Assembly (NCBI RefSeq): GCF_005925325.1 | Contig: NZ_SRMP01000001.1 | Location: 248,001-312,000 of the forward strand | From: Pedobacter helvus | Lineage (GTDB): Bacteria; Bacteroidota; Bacteroidia; Sphingobacteriales; Sphingobacteriaceae | Length of the DNA: 64,000 nucleotides | Direction of reading: 5' to 3' | In this document: positions 37,401 to 44,887 of the stretch, piece after piece | Layout: each line of letters starts with the position of its first letter | Position numbering within the stretch: the stretch's first letter is position 1 | Program-made: the position numbers and the translations under genes | Notes under the pieces: model-generated | What the model saw: the letters and a program-made list of their open reading frames with translations, nothing else | Told to the model about the DNA's origin: nothing | Database searches by the model: none

Positions 37401-37576
37401 TTATCATCCTTAACTACACCCGAAACATCGGCTCGCATGGTATTCAATGATTTGCTTGTGCTTAATGATAATTCTTCGCCATTGGTAAAGGCTAAAACAT
37501 TTAATTGCAGAATAACGCACCAGAACAGTGTAAACATCGTCTTCTGCAAAATCCTTTTTAATAGAATTTTACTCAT
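34403..37576 (-). CDS. SusC/RagA family TonB-linked outer-membrane protein
   Basis: The 1057-residue transporter has a signal peptide, a CarboxypepD_reg-like domain (about 50-125, GVVKDDKGIPLPGVGVRVKG), a TonB box EVVVVGYGTQ near 135, a plug with INPDDIESISFLKDAAAAAIYG, and a barrel ending in the aromatic pattern AFGLNVTF. It imports oligosaccharides with the SusD partner. A possible promoter and a PurR-like palindrome lie in the 286-nt gap before it, separating it from the membrane regulator gene. No anti-sigma interacting STN domain is seen, so control by FecR/ECF sigma is unlikely. Confidence 0.96.
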   Translation of the reverse strand: MSKILLKRILQKTMFTLFWCVILQLNVLAFTNGEELSLSTSKSLNTMRADVSGVVKDDKGIPLPGVGVRVKGTQQAVSTDADGRFVLKNVPANSVIVFTSIGFKEKEIAYDGKSVLNVMLEEDSKGLSEVVVVGYGTQKKVNLTGAVTAISGEDLRNRPVPNATAALQGQVPGVVITRGGGQPGKEGYNLRIRGTNSINGTGALVLVDGIQMDLNLINPDDIESISFLKDAAAAAIYGARAAGGVVLVTTKSSTSGKTRISLNSFYSFNITARQPERLNSWDEQTLIDEARFNATGAREFTPEQIEWLKNPNFNYRPNLTSNRWEYFDNTDWIKAGMSTVNHSQNHSISVGGGAKELNYLLSAGYQNSDGVLRYGPDDNSRYNLKFNLNSQLNKYIDASFVVGYIGQITNSNSFSTGQIVNALYRVRTRQSLYTPAEDTTGQPYNGDLQINAVDIQKNGGFTREMYESFTGKVDLKFKNFVKGLQINTVAWRNQDNFNYEQDRRSLYWYGRSNTEAPRFTANVPNGITITKNRGYYDNLQTTVDYNLQIADKHNFKVMGGASYEQYRKDEVTAGATGLYSNDTFSLNFADPLNKTAGDNVETFAFASLFGRFNYNYAEKYLLEATFRYDGSSRLDPKARWTFFPSVSAGWRISEENFIKDNIKPISNLKIRGSWGRMGNAVGGGVGNYDYIPVLVPGNSLVLNGGRANYFYQQQLPSIGKTWETVQSANLGLDFGFFKEKLTGAFEVYENRNINMFVNVNLPSIVGVDVPRVNGGTLKNWGWETNVRWRDKVGALGYSVGLNFSDNQNQLIDFNGARLIGTGGVMQAIEGYPLNSVWGYRTGGIFQTDAEAAAYSSKVVYPFFASPKAGDIKYLDLNGDGVINAGKGTPDDPGDLVYLGNTSARYSYGFDLGLNWKGFDFSIAFQGTLKRSFLIATETLSPLNGTANMPWSIHMDRWTPDNPNAFFPRMYQTSDHNYRPSDRWVQNGSYIRLKNLQFGYNIPFKKKYVQNVRVYFSGQDLWESTKVMSVFDPEVPNGVNSQAYPFYRAYAFGLNVTF

Positions 37577-37654
37577 ACAGTTAATTTGGTTTTTTATCGG
37601 TTATTGTCAAACAAATTCGACAACGTAAATATAGAAGTGTTTTCTGCTTATTCG

Positions 37655-37685
37655 CAAACCTAAAAAACACTTAAACAACTGTAAA
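37655..37685 (-). promoter_or_regulatory. Probable susC promoter
   Basis: On the minus strand -7 TAGGTTTG (37662-37655) matches TAnnTTTG exactly, with TTTA at 37685-37682 and a 19-nt spacer. A second candidate overlaps it: TTTG at 37658-37655, a 21-nt spacer and TATATTTA, giving two stacked start regions about 50-80 nt before the susC ATG. Confidence 0.5.
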
Positions 37686-37789
37686 CTAGACAATTATAAA
37701 AATTTTGATACGCTTTAATCTCAGGTACAAAAGACCATAAGTAATTGATTAGTCGCTATATGACCAACAATCCGTTTTTAGGGTTGATA

Positions 37790-37841
37790 CGTTTAAAACG
37801 CAATGAAAAATAATTGTAAAAAAAAGCGAAAACGTTTGCGT
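37790..37841. promoter_or_regulatory. PurR/LacI-like operator and neighbouring palindrome upstream of susC
   Basis: GCGAAAACGTTTGCGT at 37826-37841 contains the palindrome CGnAAACGTTTnCG, the core bound by LacI/PurR-type regulators. A second palindrome, CGTTTAAAACG, is at 37790-37800. Both lie more than 100 nt upstream of the probable susC promoter. Binding by any LacI protein is not shown. Confidence 0.4.
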
Positions 37842-37862
37842 AGAGAATAATTTCGTAGGTTT

Positions 37863-39788
37863 TTAGGCTTTTTTGTCGAGTACAATCTTGCTCCAACCAG
37901 ACTTCCCGATACCTCGTAAGTCTTTTTTACGTTCTTCCATTACTTTTTTCACTTTAGAAGCGTAGGCCCAGCAGGTACTTTGCCTAATGCCTAGCTTCTC
38001 AGAAAGCTTATGTGAAGAAATTGTCCCCTTAGAATTGTATATCAAATAAACCAAGTAAAATGCTTTATTGATAGAAATGCGGTTATTCTCGAAAATGGTA
38101 TCGTGTAAAACAGACTCCTCGTAAGCACATTTGGTGCAGCGTCTGTTATAAGGCACTTTGCCATTGCAGTAGTTGGTGTGGCTGCACTTTAAACAAGCGT
38201 AACCGCTCTCCCATTTTAGCTCAGCTAAAAATTTGTAGCAAGCTTCTTTATCGGGATATTTTTGACTGAACTCTTCGAAATCTAGTTCTGTAGCATTAAC
38301 ACGAGCGTCAGTAACTTTCTCAATGCTGGTTTTTAAACTAATGTTATCTCTTTCCAACAGCACATTCATCCTCGATATCTCTTCAGATTGCTGCTCGAGT
38401 AGGCTATTTTTCGAAACAAGCTCTTCATTTTGCTTCTCAATCGTTTCGTTCTGTTGCTGCAAAGCGATAGCCTGTTTCTTAACTTCAATGGTACGTTGTT
38501 CTACTTTAGCTTCCAACTCTCGGTTTAGGTTGTCTTTCATTTCTGCATTTAACTGCATCTGCTTGATGATCTGTTTCTGCGCATTTTCCTTTTTACGCTT
38601 AAGAATACGTACCTGATCGCCAATGGCGAACGAAAGAAAAACCATTTCTAGCAAAAATCCAAAGCTTAAACTATAATAGCCCAACGCACCGGGAATATGT
38701 CGGGCGTAGCCCAGAATATGTACAATCTTAATTACGAAACCTAAGAATAAAAACGAATACCCTACTACAAAGAAACGGGCAGGTCTATACCGTTTTCTCC
38801 ATAAAATATAAATACCGGTCACAAAGCCTATCGACAGAGGGATGAACTCAATAAACTTATATTTAAACCAGTCGGGATTGTAAAGTAGACACACTAAGAA
38901 AAACGCCAACCTCAACAACAACACTGCATTGATCAGTTTAAAGTAGAAGGGGGCTTTCTGTTTAACGTGCAAAAGCTCCTTAGTAAAAATTAAAGCGAAT
39001 GAACTAATACAGAAAAGAGCGATACCATAAGCATATTCGTTCCAAACGGGATGTTGTGGCCAAAGATATTGATAGGCTATTCCGTCTATAGAAACTTCGT
39101 AAAGCCCAACGCTAATGATGTATAAAATGTAATAGAGATATTGTTTTCTTCGTACAGCTAAGTACATTAGCAAATTATGGAAACTGAAAATGAAAATCAT
39201 TCCATAAAACAAACCATAAGTAAGATACTCCGTTAATCCATATTGTATAAACCTCTCTACAGTCCTGAATACGATGATTACATTTACCTTATCTTTAGAC
39301 TTTACTTTGAAATAATAATAATATTCGCCTTTTTTTAGGTTTCTAATTAAAAATTCGAAGTTTTTATGACTGAAAAGACGCTCTTTAAAAACTAAATCGG
39401 CACCAGTTCTAGAATGGATATAATTACCATTTTCGTCTGGGAAATAAGCGTCTATATAATCCGTAACCTGATCAAAAAATTCAATTACACTAGACTTATC
39501 CAAATCCTCATCGAACCGAACTTTTATCCTGTACCAATAGCTAGAGTTTTGGTTATAATTTTTCGGATAATAATCTTTATTTGGGACGAATTTGTTTTGA
39601 TACGTTGCACTTGAAATAGTGTCGAAACTTAGGTTACTTTCAACGTCTTCTAGCGTATAAACTTCTGCGGATTTAAAAATATGCTCATAGCTTTTTTTAT
39701 TAAAAACAACAGGCTTTTGTGCTACAGCAAATGTGAAACAAGACAGAAATAGTAAAAAGACAGGTATACGAAATAGCATCTTAAGCAT
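37863..39788 (-). CDS. 7TMR-DISM membrane sensor fused to IS1595-type zinc ribbon and helix-turn-helix
   Basis: The 641-residue protein has a signal peptide, a periplasmic 7TMR-DISMED2-like beta domain (about 25-175), seven transmembrane helices (about 185-395), a long coiled coil (about 397-490) and a C-terminal DNA-binding module at about 505-625. The module has a zinc ribbon with CLKC and CTKC (Cys532, 535, 551, 554) followed by TIFENNRISINKAFYLVYLI and a helix-turn-helix HKLSEKLGIRQSTCWAYASKV, which is the N-terminal pattern of IS1595 transposases (PF12760). No DDE catalytic domain follows. It is probably a membrane-bound regulator of the adjacent susC operon, perhaps by direct DNA binding. 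The ATG at 39788 is used; the earlier TTG is rejected. Confidence 0.85.
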   Translation of the reverse strand: MLKMLFRIPVFLLFLSCFTFAVAQKPVVFNKKSYEHIFKSAEVYTLEDVESNLSFDTISSATYQNKFVPNKDYYPKNYNQNSSYWYRIKVRFDEDLDKSSVIEFFDQVTDYIDAYFPDENGNYIHSRTGADLVFKERLFSHKNFEFLIRNLKKGEYYYYFKVKSKDKVNVIIVFRTVERFIQYGLTEYLTYGLFYGMIFIFSFHNLLMYLAVRRKQYLYYILYIISVGLYEVSIDGIAYQYLWPQHPVWNEYAYGIALFCISSFALIFTKELLHVKQKAPFYFKLINAVLLLRLAFFLVCLLYNPDWFKYKFIEFIPLSIGFVTGIYILWRKRYRPARFFVVGYSFLFLGFVIKIVHILGYARHIPGALGYYSLSFGFLLEMVFLSFAIGDQVRILKRKKENAQKQIIKQMQLNAEMKDNLNRELEAKVEQRTIEVKKQAIALQQQNETIEKQNEELVSKNSLLEQQSEEISRMNVLLERDNISLKTSIEKVTDARVNATELDFEEFSQKYPDKEACYKFLAELKWESGYACLKCSHTNYCNGKVPYNRRCTKCAYEESVLHDTIFENNRISINKAFYLVYLIYNSKGTISSHKLSEKLGIRQSTCWAYASKVKKVMEERKKDLRGIGKSGWSKIVLDKKA

Positions 39789-39912
39789 TACAGGTTTACA
39801 CAAACAAGTTTAAAGCACTTGCTAATTGTTTATTTGGTATGTTAAAGATAGCTACAAAAAACAAAATAGCCGATATATCTATCAGCTATTTCTATCATTG
39901 AATTAAAGAATT

Positions 39913-40374
39913 TTAACTTATAAAATGATACAAGAACACTACATCTCCATTAAATGCAGGTTTCTTCTGATCTTTAATTTCGAGTGTCGCATCTAACACA
40001 ACTTTTGTAGTTCCGCGTAAATTCACAATAGATTTTAATTTGGCAATTAAGCGAACTTCGCTATCTACCGTTACCGCCTGACCGAACTTCAAATTTTCGA
40101 TTCCATAATTAATTTCCATCTTTAAATTACCAATGGAAATAATTTGCTGCCATAAAAATGGAAGCAACGACAATGTTAGGTAACCGTGGGCAATGGTTGC
40201 TTTAAATGGACTTTCGGTAGCCGCCCTTTCTGGATCAGTGTGTATCCATTGATGGTCTAAAGTTGCATCGGCAAATTTGTTGATCTGCTCTTGCGTTATC
40301 TTGTACCAATTAGACAAACCTAACTCTTTACCTTCGTAGGCCGCAAACTCATCGTGACTGTAAATTTTGATCAT
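39913..40374 (-). CDS. MaoC family dehydratase
   Basis: The 153-residue hot-dog fold protein has the (R)-specific enoyl-CoA hydratase motif: FADATLDHQWIHTDPERAA at about 35-53, where Asp and His are the catalytic pair, followed by TIAHGYLTLSLLP. It hydrates trans-2-enoyl-CoA to (R)-3-hydroxyacyl-CoA. It is the last gene of a minus-strand run RluA, ClC, MazG-like, MaoC with gaps of 14, 69 and 17 nt; whether this is one operon is not certain because the functions are unrelated. Confidence 0.88.
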   Translation of the reverse strand: MIKIYSHDEFAAYEGKELGLSNWYKITQEQINKFADATLDHQWIHTDPERAATESPFKATIAHGYLTLSLLPFLWQQIISIGNLKMEINYGIENLKFGQAVTVDSEVRLIAKLKSIVNLRGTTKVVLDATLEIKDQKKPAFNGDVVFLYHFIS

Positions 40375-40391
40375 ATTTGGTTAGTTTTTCT

Positions 40392-40856
40392 TTATAGTAG
40401 ACCTTTTATATCTGCTGGAGAATAATTTATTGATTTTAATGTTTTATCATCGCCCTTACGATACACTAAATATAAACCTTCAATTTCCTTATAATAAGCA
40501 TCTACATTATCTTTTTGTTTGTAATGTGCTATAGTTTGCTCTGCCTCTTCTACAGTTTTACAAGCTTTGCTCATGTTAGAACGATGAACTTCATCAAACA
40601 ATGCTTTGAATTTGGTACCTAAACCAAACTCTAAAACAGCGCCAGCCAAAACGTATTGCAAATCACACAAGGCATCGGCAACTTCAACCAAATCATCATT
40701 ATCTACTGCTTCCTGAAGTTCTTTCAATTCTTCAGCAATTAAATCTATTCTAAGTTTACTTCTTACTTTAGATGGTATAGCTGCCTGCTCAACAATAGGA
40801 TGTTTGAACGTTTGGTGAAACTCTGCAACTTGGCTTAATGCACTTAAATCTTCCAT
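40392..40856 (-). CDS. MazG/PRA-PH-like nucleotide pyrophosphohydrolase
   Basis: The 154-residue protein starts at the ATG at 40856. The helical pair LRIDLIAEELKELQEAVDNDDLVEVADALCDLQYVLAGAVLEFGL shows the EExxE...ExxD metal site of the all-alpha NTP pyrophosphatase superfamily. It probably hydrolyses a nucleoside triphosphate or phosphoribosyl-ATP-like compound. No histidine-biosynthesis genes are near, so it is a free-standing homologue and house-cleaning is the likeliest role. The frame 11 codons longer from 40889 lacks support. Confidence 0.85.
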   Translation of the reverse strand: MEDLSALSQVAEFHQTFKHPIVEQAAIPSKVRSKLRIDLIAEELKELQEAVDNDDLVEVADALCDLQYVLAGAVLEFGLGTKFKALFDEVHRSNMSKACKTVEEAEQTIAHYKQKDNVDAYYKEIEGLYLVYRKGDDKTLKSINYSPADIKGLL

Positions 40857-40925
40857 ATTTTGGTTTTTGAAATGGCGAATTTTTAACAAATTGGGCTAAA
40901 TACCAAATTTTATTATCAACAACGC

Positions 40926-42695
40926 CTACTGGCTCAGCATTGCTCTATACTTATTGAAGATATTGGTCTTAGAAACTAAGCCAATGTAAACACCAGAATA
41001 ATCTACAATAGGCATTACCCACAAGTTCTCCTGCTCCATTTTTTTCAACACTTCTTTTACATCATTGGTTAAAGAAGCTACTTCGCCAGGCATCTCTGTA
41101 ATATCACTAATTTGGATATGATCTGTTGATTTTTCGGAAACATGCGCTAAAATAGTTTCTATATATACTACGCCTTGAAAAATCTGCTCGTTATTTACTA
41201 CTGGAATTACGTTTCGTTTAGAACTTAAAATATCCTTTATTCTGTCGCTTAAAAGATCTGTATTTTTTAAAATCAGTAGATCTTTTTCAATCAGAGATCT
41301 TAAACTCATCATGTTCAGCACCGTAGTGTCTTTATCTTCATGATGCGAAAGATGACCGGCATCTACCAAAGGTTTGGTATAAATTGAATATTTGCTCACG
41401 CCTCTACTGATAAAATAAGCTATTGCAGTAGTAATCATCAGCGGAACCATCAATACATATCCGCCGGTAATTTCTGCAATTAGAAAGATACCCGTTAGTG
41501 GCGCATGCATTACCGCACCTAAGGCTGCTGCCATACCAGCAATGATGAAATTAGCGACATTTAACTCTGCAATACCCAAAATATTTACAGTATAGGCAAT
41601 TATAAAACCTATCATTCCGCCAATGATTAAACTAGGGGCAAATGTGCCTCCATTACCGCCAGCAGCCAATGTCACCAAAGTTGCTACCGATTTAAACATC
41701 ACAGTTACTACAGCAAAAACAATTACTGCAAAAGGTAAATCGCTAAATTGATAAAAGATACTGTTACTGATAATCGCAGTGTGATCGCCTTTAAGTAAGC
41801 TATTGATGGTGATGTAGCCTTCGCCATATAAACTCGGAAAAAGAAAAACCAAAAGTCCTAAAATCAAACCTCCTACAGCAATTTTATAATATGGATTTTT
41901 GATTTTATAGAACGATCCTTTGATCAGTTTATTCACTTTCGTAAAGTAGTAAGCATACAATCCAACTACTACAGCTAGCACCACATAATATAGCAAAGCA
42001 TTCATTTCCCATCCTTCGGTAACTAAAAAGAAAAGTTGCTCCTTAAAGAATAAACGGGCTACTACAGATGCTGTAGCGGCAGAAAGCAAGAGAGGAATAA
42101 ATGCAGGTATAGAAAATTCTGGCAATAAAATCTCGATAGCGAACACAATTCCGGCGATTGGGCTGTTAAATGCACCTGCAATGCCAGCTGCTGCACCACA
42201 AGCCAATAACAGCGTAATTTCTCGGTAACTTAAGCCTAAAAACCTGCCAACATTAGAACCTATTGCCGCACCAGATGTAGCAATTGGAGCTTCCAATCCA
42301 GTAGAACCACCAAAACCAACGGTAATTGCGGCAGTAATAATTTGTGAATAGGCGTTATGTACTTCTACCCTGCTCGACTTCTTTGAAATGGTGTACAATA
42401 AAGGTGTTAGGCCCATTTCAAATTTACCCTTTCGGATAAACCTTTTCACGTAAATTACTGAAAGTAAAATACCAATGGCCGGAAACAATAGATACAAATA
42501 GTACTTATATTGCCAATGCCAATCAGATTGAAGAGAATGTTGGATATAATGTGTTATTCCTTTTAGAAGCGACGCCGCTAGTCCCGCTAAAACACCAACA
42601 AAAACAGCAGCAAACACAAGGAAGTTTCGGTTAGAAATTTTGCTTTGCCTATACTTATTGAGCTGATCTACAAAACTTACAAACCTTATATACAT
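40926..42695 (-). CDS. ClC family chloride channel/antiporter with CBS domains
   Basis: The 589-residue protein has ten or more helices, with the ClC selectivity motif in GFGGSTGLEAPIATSGAAIG (gating Glu135 in GLEAP) and GNGGTFAPSLIIGGM at about 345. Two CBS domains follow the membrane part at about 450-589 and would bind adenine nucleotides. It is 14 nt from RluA, so the two are transcribed together. The gating glutamate suits a H+/Cl- antiporter, but the second proton glutamate is not identified, so channel versus antiporter is open. Confidence 0.9.
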   Translation of the reverse strand: MYIRFVSFVDQLNKYRQSKISNRNFLVFAAVFVGVLAGLAASLLKGITHYIQHSLQSDWHWQYKYYLYLLFPAIGILLSVIYVKRFIRKGKFEMGLTPLLYTISKKSSRVEVHNAYSQIITAAITVGFGGSTGLEAPIATSGAAIGSNVGRFLGLSYREITLLLACGAAAGIAGAFNSPIAGIVFAIEILLPEFSIPAFIPLLLSAATASVVARLFFKEQLFFLVTEGWEMNALLYYVVLAVVVGLYAYYFTKVNKLIKGSFYKIKNPYYKIAVGGLILGLLVFLFPSLYGEGYITINSLLKGDHTAIISNSIFYQFSDLPFAVIVFAVVTVMFKSVATLVTLAAGGNGGTFAPSLIIGGMIGFIIAYTVNILGIAELNVANFIIAGMAAALGAVMHAPLTGIFLIAEITGGYVLMVPLMITTAIAYFISRGVSKYSIYTKPLVDAGHLSHHEDKDTTVLNMMSLRSLIEKDLLILKNTDLLSDRIKDILSSKRNVIPVVNNEQIFQGVVYIETILAHVSEKSTDHIQISDITEMPGEVASLTNDVKEVLKKMEQENLWVMPIVDYSGVYIGLVSKTNIFNKYRAMLSQ

Positions 42696-42709
42696 CTTTT
42701 TTTATTTAA

Positions 42710-43435
42710 TTATGCGTCAAATTTATCCAATAATTTGAGTAGCGTAGCAAAGTCTTTTGGATATGGGGCTTCCACAAAAATCTCCTGTCCATCTACACCC
42801 TTAAATGTAATTTGCTTAGCATGAAGCGCAAAACGTTTCATGATTGGCTGTTCTTCTTCATCCGTTAAACGATAACCTCGCTTAATTTTCGAAAGAAAAA
42901 CTGGCTTTCCGCGGTACATGGTATCGCCACAGATGGCGGCACGTTGTGTAGCTAAGTGAATACGAATTTGGTGCATGCGTCCTGTTACCGGCTTACATTC
43001 TACCAAAGTATAGTGCTTATAATATTTAAGAGACGTGAAGAAAGTTTCAGCCCTTTTACCTTCTTGCCTGTCGATGGTTACGTTTTTATTGCCATCGTTC
43101 AAGATTGGCAAATCCACGAAAAGATTATCAAATTGAAACTGTCCATCTACCACAGCATGATAAATTTTATTCACCTTACGTTTTTCAAACTGCATCGATA
43201 AATTACGGTAAGCCTCCGGATTTTTAGCAATTACAATAGCTCCCGAAGTTTCTTTATCTAACCTATGGCAAATCTGCGCATCATCTGTGTATTGCCTAGC
43301 CAAACGTAAAATATTGATTTCGCCTGCACCAGCCGCACCACGCTCATCTAGCGAAGCCACAAACGGCGGTTTGTTTACAACGATATAATCATCGTTTTCA
43401 AAAAGTATAAGGTCTTTAAAATTTGGATATTTCAA
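42710..43435 (-). CDS. RluA family pseudouridine synthase
   Basis: The 241-residue enzyme isomerises uridine in ribosomal or transfer RNA. The catalytic Asp is in CHRLDKETSG, and GRMHQIRIHLA is the RluA motif 3. No S4 domain precedes the catalytic region. The TTG at 43435 is chosen as start because the upstream ATG at 43474 lies on a sequence that itself looks like a promoter (TACTTTTG) and its MYLYFCGFKSIILL leader has no counterpart in the family. The two starts differ by 13 residues and I am not certain. Confidence 0.85.
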   Translation of the reverse strand: MKYPNFKDLILFENDDYIVVNKPPFVASLDERGAAGAGEINILRLARQYTDDAQICHRLDKETSGAIVIAKNPEAYRNLSMQFEKRKVNKIYHAVVDGQFQFDNLFVDLPILNDGNKNVTIDRQEGKRAETFFTSLKYYKHYTLVECKPVTGRMHQIRIHLATQRAAICGDTMYRGKPVFLSKIKRGYRLTDEEEQPIMKRFALHAKQITFKGVDGQEIFVEAPYPKDFATLLKLLDKFDA

Positions 43436-43550
43436 AAGGATTATTGATTTAAAGCCACAAAAGTACAAATACATTTATGAAAACAGGCGGTTTAATTGAG
43501 ATTAGATGGCCATGGAAGAGTAAAACAAGTAGTTCTTCGGTTACGGTGGT

Positions 43551-43631
43551 CCTGCTATCCGCCTTTACTCCCTCGCTTCCCTGGCTCAACCAATGCCCAC
43601 GCTCGGGCGGTATCGGCTACTATCAGGTCTA
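43551..43631. repeat. Structured intergenic repeat, copy 2
   Basis: CCTGCTATCCGCCTTTA (43551-43567) and CGGCTACTATCAGGTCTA (43614-43631) flank a variable loop of 46 nt. Copy 1 is at 11309-11368. The outer pair CCTG/CAGG is a compensatory change from CCCG/CGGG. It lies in a 332-nt gap that otherwise holds no gene. Confidence 0.7.
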
Positions 43632-43713
43632 TTTTACAGTGGCCCGAACAAAATATAAAACCACCTAAGTAAATATAGTGGTATCGAGCGCTAACGAGCG
43701 CTTATGTAGTTCA

Positions 43714-43762
43714 AAAAACTAACCCCTAACAACTTATACCTCACTACTGATATCTGTCCCCT
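43714..43762 (-). repeat. Degenerate heptamer array
   Basis: On the minus strand seven units keep exact phase: AGGGGAC, AGATATC, AGTAGTG, AGGTATA, AGTTGTT, AGGGGTT and AGTTTTT. It lies 5 nt after the stop codon of the PPK2 gene, as the other two inverted arms lie at the end of minus-strand genes. Confidence 0.7.
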
Positions 43763-43767
43763 AACTA

Positions 43768-44646
43768 TTATTCAGAAAGCAGTTGCTCTTTATAACTAGC
43801 CAACTTATCCGCTTCCTCTTTTGCCAGTACAGGGTATTCCAGTTTCAATCCTTTCAAAGTTTCTGCAATTACCTGACTTACCGCTAACCTTGTATACCAC
43901 TTTTTATCTGCCGGAATTACATACCAAGGTGCATAATCCGTGGAAGTTTCGTTCAGTGCATCCTCGTAAGCGTTCATGTATTTGTCCCACAATGCTCTTT
44001 CCTTGATATCGCTCGAAGAAAATTTCCAATTTTTTGCAGGATCTTCAATCCTATCTAAAAAGCGTTTCTTCTGCTCATCTTTTGAAACATTCAAAAAGAA
44101 CTTCAATATCGTTACACCATTGTCAGTTAAATGTTTCTCGAAATTGCGGATACTCTCATACCTATCTTTCCAAAAACCCTTATCTATTTTCTCTACAGTA
44201 TTATATTTCGGCAAGTTTTCGCTCATAATGTATTCCGGATGGACTTTACAGACCAACACGTTTTCATAATGCGAACGGTTGTGGATCCCAATTCTTCCTT
44301 TTTCTGGCAAAGCTTTGTAATGCCTCCACAAAAAATCATGATCATATTCTTCTGCATTGGGAGTTTTAAAGCTATAAACCTGACAGCCTTGCGGATTTAA
44401 ACCAGACATTACATGTGCTATTGCACCGTCCTTACCTGCTGCGTCCATTGCTTGAAAAAGCACCAAAACAGAATGTGTATTTGAGGCGTACAAGACCTCT
44501 TGGAATTTGGAAAGCTCTTCTTTCACTCTTGCTAACTCCTCTTTTCCTGCTTCCTTATCGAGATGTCCGTTGTAATCGGTATCAAAATCTTTGATGTTTA
44601 CTTTCTTGCCAGGCTTAACTAGGTATTTATCGGTGTTTGTTTTCAT
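43768..44646 (-). CDS. Polyphosphate kinase 2 family protein
   Basis: The 292-residue enzyme uses polyphosphate to phosphorylate nucleoside mono- or diphosphates. Walker A is QAMDAAGKDG (65-74), Walker B lies in IGIHNRSHYE (about 119-128), and the lid carries RIEDPAKNWKFSSSDIKER. The length and WKFSSSDIKER motif fit the class that phosphorylates AMP or ADP/GDP, though the class cannot be fixed by eye. The gene is single, divergent from the PBP1A gene across a 241-nt gap. The gap holds only AT-rich promoter-like sequence. Confidence 0.9.
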   Translation of the reverse strand: MKTNTDKYLVKPGKKVNIKDFDTDYNGHLDKEAGKEELARVKEELSKFQEVLYASNTHSVLVLFQAMDAAGKDGAIAHVMSGLNPQGCQVYSFKTPNAEEYDHDFLWRHYKALPEKGRIGIHNRSHYENVLVCKVHPEYIMSENLPKYNTVEKIDKGFWKDRYESIRNFEKHLTDNGVTILKFFLNVSKDEQKKRFLDRIEDPAKNWKFSSSDIKERALWDKYMNAYEDALNETSTDYAPWYVIPADKKWYTRLAVSQVIAETLKGLKLEYPVLAKEEADKLASYKEQLLSE

Positions 44647-44887
44647 TTTTATATTTGTTTTTGATGGATAGTAGAGGTTCTAATTAAACAATCACTAAGT
44701 TTACAAAGAGTACATTTCCCCCTCATTCAACTAACAAATCCCTAACAAGCTAATATTCAATTAGATTGTTTTTAAGGATATTTTTAAAGATAGAACTAAA
44801 ATTAAGTAAATTAAATACGTTAATTTGTATTGTTTGTTTTAACACTATTTAACAGATTAATTTTTACGTTTTTTTCATCTTTATAGC

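Noticed and set aside
37863-39788. IS1595-family insertion sequence
   Set aside because: The zinc ribbon is transposase-like, but no DDE or ISXO2 catalytic domain, no terminal inverted repeats and no target duplication are seen; the rest is a membrane sensor.
43477-43668. Plus-strand ORF of 63 codons over repeat copy 2
   Set aside because: The sequence is explained by the structured repeat, and no start region or family supports a protein.
44647-44887. Riboswitch or small RNA in the gap between PPK2 and PBP1A
   Set aside because: The gap is AT-rich without a stable hairpin or known motif; it looks like an ordinary divergent promoter region.
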